The notes beneath the pieces are model-generated. The model did not search any database, had not been told where the DNA came from, and saw only the letters and a list, made by a program, of their open reading frames with translations. A stretch of DNA of 64,000 nt from Polychytrium aggregatum (taxonomy: Eukaryota; Chytridiomycota; Chytridiomycetes; Polychytriales): contig NW_026516207.1 of NCBI RefSeq assembly GCF_025602895.1, forward strand, positions 496,001-560,000, given 5' to 3'. Positions 11,250-25,984 of the stretch are shown in pieces. A program made the position numbers and the translations under genes. Each line of letters opens with the position of its first letter. The first letter of the stretch is position 1.

Positions 11250-11898
11250 TGTTGTGCTGGCTGGGCAGACCGATCGATCAGTGTCGTCTCGCTGCCCTTC
11301 CGTTCTGCGGCCGAGTCTTGTTGGACTGCCAGACACTGAACACGATTGATCCAACATGGAGATGTGTGTGGTGTGTGGTGTGTGGTGGATGGTGATGAAG
11401 ATGGTGGTTGATTGCGCTGTCGACATCCAGTCATTCCTGCGTCGCATGACTTCTCTGGTGAACAATCTGCGGGATTTCAGTCGTCTCGAGTGACTCCACA
11501 TCCAGAGCGTGCCAGTCCAGGCGAATATCAAGTTCAGGCGTTCTACACTCCAATTCGATCACTCTGTCGCATCAGCAGTCCTGTCTCTGTCCACAAGTAC
11601 TCGCAACCAGCACTGACACCAGACGGAGGAGTCGCATGGAGAATCCAATATGGCTGTGATATTGACCAGGACAGACAGTCAATTGCCGACAGGGCGACTG
11701 GGGCGACATCGGGGTATGTGGACGGGGTGAGAGTGGGACACATCGGCAAGCACTGGATATCGTGCACTGACTCCGAAGCGATAGATCAGGAGTGTGTGTC
11801 AGGGAGTTGTGAGGCACCGTGCAAGTGAAGGACCATGGCTGTGCATGGGATGCACCATGAATGGCACTGCCAAACATGCAGTGACCTCCACCACCGAG
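11250..11898. other. spacer between the two tail-to-tail reductases
   Basis: About 650 bp separate the two stop codons. This is the axis of the inverted gene pair. No gene, hairpin or element was recognised in it. Confidence 0.5.
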
Positions 11899-16313
<4,415 letters not shown>

Positions 16314-17211
16314 GACGGTGTGGTATCTGGTTCAGCTGACGGGGCTGGATTTGTCGCCTGTGGCCTGACAACACCAAGACGGCGATATCGACGGATGGAG
16401 CGAGGGGAGGCGGTATCGGCGAGGGGAAGGAAGAGGGGGCCGCTCTTGGGCTGTCTCGATAATCTGCCTCGATGCTCTCTTGTGCGTGTCCTGCCAGCCA
16501 AGACGGAAACGCGTTCCAACGCCACCAAGCCGGCTCCTTTGCTCTTCCCAAGACATCGGCGGCGAGCTCATTTCAGTCAGGACGCTGAAGGATCCCGCAT
16601 CCTCTCCTGCAGATAGAGCGCTCTCAGTGTCAAGGCCGTCGGGTTGAGCGAGCCGCTCGTCGTGTGTTATGGACCTTGGGCAGTTCACCATCACGAGGGA
16701 CGCCCAAGGAGCTTGGCGAGCCTGGGTATCTATGGCCTCAGTCCCTTCTGTCCACGAGACATTCCCAATACCAGCCTCTTTGGGCACGCTGCTGGTCATC
16801 ATCGATCGGTGTCTTCACATCCTGAACCAAGTGATACGCAGGATTCATGTCGAGGCCGTCCGTTTCGATGTATTTCGGGTGCTTCCATTTCCGACACCAG
16901 TGTCGCACCGCCGCCCAGAGAGCGCGCACCACGCCCCACCCGCCTGCCCTCAAAAGCGCCGCAGCCTCCTCTCATCCGTCCTTCGCAACTCGGTCGTCTG
17001 TCCGCCTGTCCGTCTCCAACTGCGGCCAGCAAACATCTGGACTTTCATTTACTTCTTCCCTCGTCCGTTGAGGCCATCACACGTCAACTGCATTCACCCA
17101 CCGACAAAACCTCGTAAATAGCAGCGCCATTCCCTCGCCGCTTCCAGCCGCTCTCACCCGCTTCCACAGCCTTCCTACGACCGTCCAACACATCAGCAAA
17201 TCTCAGGTGCC
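16314..17211. other. divergent promoter region, reductase copy 2 / SEC9
   Basis: About 900 bp between two divergent starts; expected to hold both promoters. No element or gene was recognised. Confidence 0.45.
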
Positions 17212-18593
17212 ATGTCCTCGCACAGTCGCTACAACCAAGACAGAGCCCCTTCGCGCTCGAGAAGCCAGAGTCGTGGTCGTCACCAAGGCGATCGTTACAA
17301 CGACCGTCAGGACCGTGGCGGATATAGCGACCGCAGCGCCAGAGCTGACCGTGGCGGATACCCGGACAGAGGCGACCGCTATGACGACCGAAGCCGTGGC
17401 GACCGCAGCGACCGATATGATGACCGAAGCCGCGGCGACCGCTATGCTGACCGCAGTGACCGATATGATGACCGAAGCCGCGGCGATCGCTATGACGACC
17501 GCAGCCGTGGCGACCGCCACGCCCCCCGAGGCGATCGCTACGACGACCGGGATCGGGACCGTGGTCGAGACCACTCCGAGCGCTCAGCCGCTGCCAGCGG
17601 CAAGTGGGCTGCTGCTGCCCAGGCCGCCGAGAGTGGTAGCACTGGCTACCGCAACTGGGAGACCGTCGACGACGAACCCGAGGATTACAACTCATCTGAA
17701 TGGCTCACGCGCAAGACCAAGAAGGTCCAGGACGACTCCCTCCAGTCGTCGCGTCGGGCTCTGCAGCGTCTGCGCGAGGCCGAGCAAGTTGCTGAGCAGA
17801 ACCTGTCGACCATCGACATGCAAGGAGGTGTGTATTGGCCATGCTGTCGGCCCATTGCCGAGGCGGCTGTCAAGTCGGATGATATCGCCTGTTAGGATAG
17901 CTGTCTTTGCTCCACCGGAACTGCGTCGCTGCAGTCGCAGGGCTCGGCACACGCTTCCGCCTGGAGCTGCTGTACCCTCTGACAAGTCAGCGGCTGCATC
18001 ACTCGGATATCTCTCAGCCCGGCATGGCATTGACGATGTTGTTTCTCCACCCATACCCAGAACAACTGGACCGGATAGAGCGCCGACTCGATGAAACGGC
18101 CGACGTGGCCAAAATTGCGGACAGCAAGGCCACTCATCTGCAAGCCCTCAACCGCTTCTTCCTGATCCCCACCTTTGGCCTCGGCAAGAAAACCAAACAA
18201 AGAGAAGATCAGCTCAAGAGCGAGCAAGAAGAGCGCATCACCCAGGAAGAGTCCCGCCGCCAGGATCGCGATGCTGCCCGCCAGGATCGCGATCGCATGC
18301 GTCGGGAACAGATGGAGCGCACCTACCAGCGCGGAGACTCGGACCGCTCTTATTCGACCCCGAGTGGCTGGGACCGCGACGAGAAGGAGGAGGAGATCGA
18401 CGACAACTTGGATCAGATGTCATCGGGCCTGGCTCGCCTTCGTATGATGGCAACTACCATGGGTGACGAGCTCACATCGCAAACCGACAAGCTCGTGCGT
18501 GTTCAAGACAAGACCGACCAGCTCAACGACCGCGTCACCAATACCACCCGCAAGGTCGAGGGTATGCTCGACAAGAAGAAGGGTCGCAAGTGA
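17212..18593 (+). CDS. SEC9: Sec9/SNAP-25-like Qbc-SNARE
   Basis: t-SNARE supplying two helices to the exocytic SNARE bundle at the plasma membrane. Exons 17212-17827 and 18061-18593; intron 17828-18060 (GTGTGT...CCCAG) rejoins IDMQG to EQLDRIE. Product 382 aa. Residues 45-120 are a charged repeat of RGDRYDDRS-type units, followed by the linker NWETVDDEPEDYNSSEWLTRKTK. The Qb helix spans about 175-235 with the zero-layer Gln in GEQLDRIE. The Qc helix at the C-terminus runs from NLDQMSSGLARLR to RKVEGMLDKK with the zero-layer Gln in LTSQTDKL. The linker between helices lacks the cysteine cluster that is palmitoylated in SNAP-25, as in yeast Sec9. The repeat-rich N-terminus is longer than in animal SNAP-25 but yeast Sec9 also has a long N-terminal extension. 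Confidence 0.9.
17347..17545 (+). repeat. coding repeat (DRYDDRSRGDR-type) in SEC9
   Basis: Imperfect in-frame tandem units of about 10 residues rich in Asp, Arg and Tyr near the N-terminus of the Sec9-like protein; mixed charge and low complexity suggest a disordered segment. Confidence 0.85.
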
Positions 18594-19799
18594 TCGAGTG
18601 GAAGCGAGTCCGCCTCACGGGCCTCATGTATGCAAGGTATCTGTGCCACTTGGTGCATGGTACGTGTGCTTGTTCCTGTGCATCCCGCATCCCGCAGCCG
18701 GCAGCAATCGATGGTATGGATGATGCCTGCCGACGTTCGACGCAAGCCATGATGCCAAATCGTCGGTGGCGAAGCTGCCGCTACGGTATCGACTTTCCCG
18801 TTTCAAAAGCGATCGCTGTTCTCGCTGTTTGCATCTGGTCGCGGGGCTGCTGTTTGGCTTTGCGCGGGGCTAACTCGACGATGCACCCTTGGTGACAGAC
18901 ACTGGTTTGCCTACCCTTCTTTTCTCCGAATACCAGCCCCTCTCCTGATGTGCCGATGATCGTGCTCGCTGTTAGCGCTGTTGTGCTTGCATACTTTGAC
19001 AATCCTTCTCGATCCGTTCACACCTCCACGCTCTTGCTATTTATCGTGCTTGGTTGTTTTTTCTCATCGCGGCGAGCAGCTTGCTGGTGGTGGTGGCTCT
19101 GCATTTTCAACTGCGCCCTGATCCTGTTGGCCAGGTACACCCTGTTCGTTGCTCGCACGTTGCTTGCACGTTACTTGCATGTTGCCTGCATGTTGCCTGC
19201 TTGGCAGCATCGCGTTTATCCTTCGTCTGTTTGAACTAGACTGGCTCTCGTCCGTTTCTGCCTTTGCCTTGGCTGTCCTGTGCTGGTTTCTTTGTTTCCG
19301 CTTTTTCGGTTTGGCGCTGGCCATGGCTTGGACCTCATAGTGTCCCCCTTTCTCTCTCTTGTGCTGATTTGTCTCTTCTATTTATTGCCGCTCTCGGCAG
19401 TGTCCAGCTGCATGTGTGCAGTTGGCAAGCTCTCTGTGCGGAAGCATGTTTGGCGAGCACCCAGCGCATCGCTGGCCTCTTTTCCGTGACTTGTCTTTGT
19501 TATCCTCGCCGCTGTGTACGGCTCACGCAGGGCCATAGACACACATATCATTGATGCTTGCTGATGATCCCTCGATGCAGCGATGTCCATGGGACCAGAG
19601 CAGGCGGACGCAGAGCAGGGTCGAGATGTTGCTGTATTGTACTTGTCCGCCAAGGACATGTTGCAGACACTGAAAGAGAGATCAATTGTGGCAATTGTGG
19701 CAATTGTGGCCATCCCTGAGGCAGCGGAGAGGGGTACCCATTGGCAGGCGAATCGAGGGACGAGCTCCGCACGGTGGTCACGCCATAGCGGCCAGGCTT
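18594..19799. other. intergenic, convergent SEC9/ERG20
   Basis: About 1.2 kb between convergent genes, with short local repeats (TGTTGCCTGCA-like near 19180, GTGGCAATT near 19690). No supported coding sequence. Confidence 0.4.
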
Positions 19800-21073
19800 T
19801 TACAACTTGCGCTTGTAGATGCGGTTCATGAAGTTGACAAACATCTCGCGAGGGAGCTGGCTCTCATCGATCTGCTCAATCAGCGCCGAGATGCGCTTGT
19901 AGCTGTCTTCCTCGTACCGGCCGTAGATCTCCTTGATGCTGAGATCGGTGTAGATGCCTTTGACGATCTTGACCGACTCGGCATCGCGACGACCATAGTG
20001 GTTGTCGAGAACCTGGCGCTGTTCGGCGCTGGCGATGGCCAGGGCCTGGTTGATGAGCCACGAGCACTTGTTATCCTCAATGTCGGTGCCAATCTTGCCA
20101 ATGACCTTGGGGTCGCCATAGCAGTCCAAAAAGTCATCCTGGACCTGGAAATACTCGCCGAGCGGCAGAAGAACGTTCTTGGCCTGCTGGAAAACAGCCT
20201 CATTGGTCAGGCCATGCTGTACAGGGGCGACGAATGTAGTGGATGTAGCGGATGTAGTGGATGTAGCGGATGTAGTGGATGTAGCAGAGGTACAGCGTCA
20301 GCATCTATCGCTCACATCGTGTGGATGGCTCAGGACCACCGTTGTCGTCGTCGTAGTCAAGCTTCGGTATCTCCTGACCCCCCGCGGCAACAGAACAATC
20401 TCGGATGGCCGGCCAAACTTACCTGGTACATGGAAAGAGCAATGGGCAGATAGAACGAGTAGTAGGCCGTCTTGAACTCGACAATGTAGGCGTGCTTGTC
20501 GATCGAGAAGCGGTTCAGATCGACATTGTCCTCAGGGGCGGTGATCAGATCCATGAGCTGGCCCAGCTCGGTCTGGTAGGTCGTCTCGTGGAAGAGCTCG
20601 ATGAGGTGGACGTAGTAGGGCTCGGCACGGAAGTACTTCTTGAGCAGTCTGTAGATGACCGACTCGACAATGAACGAGTCGTTGATGGCGATCATGCCGA
20701 CCTCCTTGACACGGTACCAGCACGGCTGGCCGCGGCGGGTGACGGACGAGTCCATGATGTCATCGGCAATCAGGAAGAAGCCTTGGAGCAGCTCGATGCA
20801 CCAGCCCAGGACTTCGGCCTTGAGCAGCTCATCGGCAGTGAGCTCGCGGCCCTTGAGCGATCGCAGGGCCGAAGGTACGGTGAGGCCGCGGTTCATCTTG
20901 CCCCCGACGACGGTGTACTTGAGCATGTTCTCAATCCACTCCCGGCCGTTCTCGGGAAGGCGGTAGCTAGGGAGCTCGTCCAGGATGTCCTTGAGGATGA
21001 CCTCGAAGGTCTGTTCAAAATGGGCCTTTTCTTCGGCGGCGCGGACCTTGGGATCGGCGGCTTGCTGGGTCAT
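19800..21073 (-). CDS. ERG20: farnesyl pyrophosphate synthase
   Basis: Condenses dimethylallyl-PP and isopentenyl-PP to geranyl- then farnesyl-PP, feeding sterols, dolichol, ubiquinone and prenylation. Exons 21073-20423 and 20216-19800; intron 20217-20422 keeps phase 0. Product 355 aa, the usual size (yeast 352). First Asp-rich motif LIADDIMDSS with the preceding LLQGFFL, second QDDFLDCYGDP, then GKIGTDIEDNKCSWL and the basic C-terminus YKRKL typical of farnesyl rather than geranylgeranyl synthases. The start chosen is MTQQAADP because it gives family length. The frame stays open upstream through ATGs at 21241 and 21334, and the extension from 21241 (MRLPLPRRLIQPS...) is Arg/Ser/Pro-rich without acids, like a mitochondrial presequence, so a second, imported form is possible. 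Confidence 0.93.
20229..20290. repeat. intronic 9-bp repeat (GGATGTAGY)n
   Basis: About seven copies of a 9-bp unit in the only intron of the farnesyl-PP synthase gene. Confidence 0.92.
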
Positions 21074-22205
21074 TGCGGCAAAGGTTCGGGAGAAGTCGAG
21101 GGGGCTGGCGGTGACTCGGGGACGGAAGATCCGAAGCGGCGACGAGGCTGGGGTAGCAGCGCTGGACAGAGGGCGAGATGACAGGGGCTTGGGAAGGCGG
21201 CAGCTGGGTTGGATCAGTCGCCGGGGAAGGGGCAATCGCATATCGATACGACGAGAGGAAGAGGTGGCGGGCGGGGCGACGGGCAGGCGCAACCAAGGAC
21301 CAGCCAACAGAAAAAAGCGAGAGCAAAAACCCAAAACAGGGGCGTTGGCCGAGACGCGAGTCCTGGGCTGTTGCTGGTGTTGCTGGTGTTGCTGGTGTTG
21401 CTGCTGCTGATGTTGCTGCTGATGATGTTACCGATGCCGCAAGTGGTCCCAGCACCGCTGATGCTGATCCCCCGTCTGCCAAGTGCCCGTCTGTCCTCGC
21501 TCTCCCCTTCAGCAGACAGTCCAAACCGCCCCGGCGAGATCGTCTCGGTTCCCGAAACAGACCACGGACGACCAATCGGAATGCGCGTTGGATTTTCCCT
21601 TTTTTGGACAGCATCTCGCGCACCCCATTGGCCAGTGGATGCTCATGCCCGACCACAACCGCCATTCCATGAATCGCAGCCGCCTCCGTGGCTGACCTGC
21701 GGCTCATCGGCTTGGCTCGCAGCCGAGTCTTGTCACTGTCCAAAGAGACTGTATTGTGTCGCGAGCCACCCAAGACTGCTCTGCTCTTCTGCCGGGTCCT
21801 GTCCAGCCGCGGTCGGGTATTTTCCTCAGCACCGCCAACGACAGAGCCCTGGCCGAGCGAAACCCGGAGGTGGAGGAAGTTACACTGTATTCAAGGGGAA
21901 ATGGGACACCTGCCCACAACCCATTTGTCAGCGTAGTATGCGATGGCATGCGTCTGACTATGCCATAAGAAATAGAACAGATCACTTTGGCAGCCTCTGA
22001 GTGAAGACCACCCTCCGAGTGAAGACCACCGGTCGCAGTGCAGCGATGCGGAAATCGAGGGTGCTGTGTTTGGCCATGATTGCAATGAGCGGGTGGGTGT
22101 ATTCAGGTCACAGAAAAAAATTACTGTCATGGCTCAACGGGGTGTCCCATTTCATTTTGGAATCGCTGTAACAACAAGGTGTAGGTGTGTGCGGGGAGGG
22201 GATTA
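21074..22205. other. intergenic 5' of ERG20, containing an element
   Basis: Holds the in-frame upstream extension of ERG20 to 21334, a (TGT/GCT)-type trinucleotide patch at 21370-21425, and the short TIR element copy B at 21881-22170. No further gene supported. Confidence 0.45.
21881..22170 (-). mobile_element. short TIR element, copy B
   Basis: About 290 bp, bounded by TA on both sides: left TA then CACTGTATTCAAGGGGAAAT, right ATTTCATTTTGGAATCGCTG then TA. The right end is the inverted form of the left end of copy A (CAGCGATTCCAAAATGAAAT). An internal 20-bp unit (GAGTGAAGACCACC-type) is duplicated here and single in copy A. No transposase. Confidence 0.78.
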
Positions 22206-25200
22206 CTAGGTCTTAACCCGCTCCTTCAGCAGCAGCGACGTTTGTTTGAATCGCTCCTGGATGCGGCGGACGTATTCCTCCGATTCTTTCGCCTTCTGTT
22301 GTCAGCCGGTGAACAGAACAGCCCAAGAAGGACACAGGGATTGTGTCGGATGAAGCGGCATGAATGCACAGGATGCGCTGTTAGCGGTACGGAGGGCGAT
22401 GCGTCGGCGGCCAGCAGCAGTCATACTACAGCCTCGGAGCATGTCCTCGACTCGAATGGCACTTACTGCAGAGCCATCGGGCGATTCAAAGCGCACCTGC
22501 GCCGACCATCCATTGCTCTGTGGATGATAGCTTGGCCCTTGCGATAGGTGGAATGTCGGTGCCGCGGACATCTGCGGCACTATCCGATCGCCAACCGAAG
22601 CAACGACCACAGGGGCAGATGCACGACGGTCGGTGGCGACTGCGGCAGCATGACCGAAATCGTGCGGTTGCCTTTCTGTCGGTGGGCTGATGTCGCAGTT
22701 GACCAAGGAAAGATCGACCAGCGATGGGCTGCCGCGAACAGGCTGCCGAGGGACGAAGCGGATGACATCAGTTCCGGATGTATACGCCGTCCAGTGGTCG
22801 ACTCCAGTGGTCAAATCTGATAGTCGAATCTGATGGTGCATCGGCCAGGCATACCTTTTCCTCCAGATTCTCTTGCGTCTCCACCGAGCTCACACCCGCC
22901 GTGGTTCGCGGGTGTCTGTTTGGGCTTAGTGTTGTCTTGACATGCCCGCTAGTCTGCCCATCAGGAAGGGACGGCGCCTGTGGAGCATACAGCGCCTAAG
23001 CATTAATATCAGCAAGGGAACGTCGGCGATTGACGCTTCCAGAGGCGAAAATCCGGGGTTATAGCGGCGCGAATGGCTTCGGAAGACCGCGAAACACAAT
23101 CAACATGCTTACCCCTGTCTGTGTCGTCATCGGGCGAGAGACCATTTGGGGCACCCGGGAATCGGTGCCAAGGGCGCTCTCGACATTCTGTGCGATCTTG
23201 GAGACCATTTTTTCCATGGCATCGAGACGGTCATGCAAATACCGAATTTCCTGGAAATCCAACAGCCGCGGCGTGGATCAGTACGATGGGACAGCGCAAA
23301 AATTCACACTCTCCCCAAATGAACTCATGACCGCACGTTTGTTCACTACCCGGGCTCTGCCTGTGTGTGGGTGGATGAATTGCTGTCGATGCCTGCTCGA
23401 AACCCACCGATTTGACTTCGGAATTGGACTGAAGCAGCGACGCGACTTGGTCCATTAGGATCTGGACGTCCATCGAGCCGTATGGCTGGTGCTGCTGTGA
23501 CTCGAAAGGACCACTGGGTTGTCTATGGTCATACTCAAACGACTGACCGTATCGATAGACCTTGGCGCTTGTAGGGTCTTCCTCAAGCAGCGGAGAGGAT
23601 GGTGCTGGACTCGGACTCCGCAGCGGGCGGTGGGTGTGTGTTCCGTTGAACTGGCTGCTACTCTTGGTTGCATACGCAAATGGCGGACCTGAGGAGGCAG
23701 CTCGCTGGGGAAGTGGTTCTGGCGGGGGCATCGGCGATGGCGCTGTTGCGGGCTCGTGGAAGGTCTCGTCCACGTCCTCGGTCGACACCGCCATGTTGCG
23801 AGTGTATCGCTCCAGGAGCTCTCGGGAGACCCGAGGAAACGCCCGGGCGACCTGCGGCTCTGGACTCGGAGGCTTGACTCGATTCCGTGGTCGATTATGG
23901 GCAAAGAGGGGCGAGAGCTCAGACGTCGATGGGTTTCTTTGGATATCGCTGTCGCCACGAGGTTGCTGGGGAGGGCTTGCGCTTGGATCTCGACGGAGGA
24001 TTGTTGGTGCCAAGGCAAACCGCTCTGTCTCAGCAGCCACTCGGTCGCTGTGGACGGAGCCGTGAAACTCTGGTAGAGCGGGGATTCGAAGGAACGGTCA
24101 GCATCGACGCATGGCCCAGCTGCTCAAATTCTGGAGCGGGTCGTCCAACACACACTATGCGAACCAGTCAAAGTGGCCGCAATCAGTGAAATGGTCGGTC
24201 AAGCTGGAACACTCGAAAAGGGTCGGACCCAAGGAATGAACACTCACCGCCGCCATTCAAGGCATCCTGATTCGAAGTTGCAGAGATCGGAGGATGGGCC
24301 ATGGCGATGCCGCCTTCGTTGGAATAACAGATGTGTCAGCTTGGATCCAAGGCCAGTGCCGTTCGCCCCTCACAAGAATCCAAAAGCGAGTGATATGAGC
24401 CGATTCCTCGAGAGGAGGGAGCCTCATCATAAGGGCTTGTTTGCGCCGTTTAGCCCCGCAGTCGGCGAGATGCTGAGCAGTTCCGGTTTTCAATACCTTT
24501 CGACAGACCGTGTTGATTCTGCATGCTCTGCATACTCTGCAGTCGCTTGACTCGGTTCGCCAGCGAGGTCAGATCCGAGCCCACGCTCATGAGAGACTCG
24601 ACGCTCTGGCGCTCTTTCTTCGGGTCTAGCCTCTCGAGCTCACCGATGCGATGCTTGCACAGCCGTATCAGATCCATCACAAAAATCATTTTGTGCTCTG
24701 CAAAGCCCATCGAAAAGAACTGATCCTTCCGGAGCGCAGGCTTGTAGTTGAACTCGTCTCGGAGGATCCGGTAGACCGACTCGAGGAACCGCATGTCTTT
24801 CTTGCCGTAGAGATCGTATCCCTTTGTGGCCAGATGGCGCGCCAACAGCGGCGAGGCATCCAGCAGGATGAAATGGATGATGGGGAGATACGATGCCGGA
24901 TCGCCTTTGACCATGCTGGTGGCGGCGGAGGAGGATGATGATGGACGGAGCAGAAGGAAGCATCAGAGGTGCACACAGGCGAGTTCAGCAAGCGGTGTAG
25001 AGCGGCGATCGGGATATGCCCGATACGAGGTGAGTGAGCCGCAGGATTGACCGCGACATGAACCAAACGCATGATCAAGGAGCAAGACGAGCGAGAGGGC
25101 ACAACCGCTGCAGCGAGAGGACAGAGCACAAGCCCAGAGTGCGGGGCTGATCCTGTCGACCCCGGTCGTACCCATTGGAGTCGTGGTGTCCGGGATACTG

Positions 25201-25260
25201 GCAGTGTCTCAGATCTGTCTGCAGCTTTAGCAGGTTATTTTTGATGTCACCGGTGGCCAT
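22206..25260 (-). CDS. CEP44: CEP44-like centriole protein
   Basis: Homologue of CEP44, a centriole-lumen protein needed in animals for centriole integrity and centriole-to-centrosome conversion. Exons: 25260-25172, 24915-24497, 24313-24248, 24069-23408, 23250-23113, 22995-22855 (acceptor could instead give 22977), 22742-22467, 22295-22206; phases close to 626 aa. The N-terminal CEP44 domain is clear: MATGDIKNNLLKLQTDL, then GMVKGDPASYLPIIHFIL, LYGKKDMRFLESVYRILRDE and FNYKPALRKDQFFSMGFAEHK. Behind it come a Ser/Pro-rich disordered middle, a predicted coiled coil (EIRYLHDRLDAMEKMVSKIA) and a coiled-coil tail ending LLLKERVKT. The N-terminal exons are certain; exons 3, 6 and 7 are inferred from splice sites and phase and are less sure. 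Its presence implies a centriole-bearing, probably flagellate, organism. Confidence 0.87.
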
Positions 25261-25641
25261 GACGGCAGCAGTAGCGGTGGGAGCGGTGATGCAGCAGGGG
25301 GGGAGGGTGAAGGCGGCTCGGATTCCCTTGAAGCGGGCCCTTGGGCAATCTGAGCCAAAAGGGCGCGGCGGCCACACACGTGCATGTCACGGCATATCCT
25401 GTCTGCGCCACGGCTGCGCATGGACCCGGATCACAGACGTCTGGGTCGATACTCGGGAAAGCTCGGCCAGGGCACCTCTCGTTGATCTCTGCGGGCGACG
25501 GCCAGATGGCGGGGGTGGACATTTGTTCATTCGAGATCCAGAAGAGGGGTCGCAGACGGACTCAAATTATGATGCACTCTTGCGACTGTGACAAGATCGA
25601 TTGGACGTGGAGTAGGGGAGGAGCGAAAGCGATGCTATGGT
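25261..25641. other. intergenic CEP44/Mg transporter
   Basis: About 380 bp between two minus-strand genes, so it should contain the CEP44 promoter and the transporter 3' UTR. Nothing else seen. Confidence 0.4.
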
Positions 25642-25935
25642 CTAAAGCAACCATAGTGCCAGGGCGAGATACGCCGTGTACGTGAGAATATCCTGGAGGG
25701 CCGTCTCGAAGGGCCCCGTCGTCAGGGCGGGATCCACATGCAGCGCCTTGAAGAGCAGCGGTCCACAGGAAGCCAGGGCACCGCCGAACGAGGAGCTAAC
25801 GAACAGGCTGCGGACAGCCCGAAAGGAGATGCATGAGTACAGTATCGCAGAAATGCGGAGGGCTCAACGGTGCGGAGTATCAAGGTGAGAAGAGACTCGG
25901 TGATGCAGACGACTCATGTGTGCAAGGTTGCAGAG

Positions 25936-25984
<49 letters not shown>

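Noticed and set aside
24060-24090. tRNA-like GGTAGAGCGGGGATTCGAA string
   Set aside because: Resembles D- and T-loop consensus by chance; no acceptor stem or anticodon arm could be formed and it coincides with a CEP44 splice acceptor.
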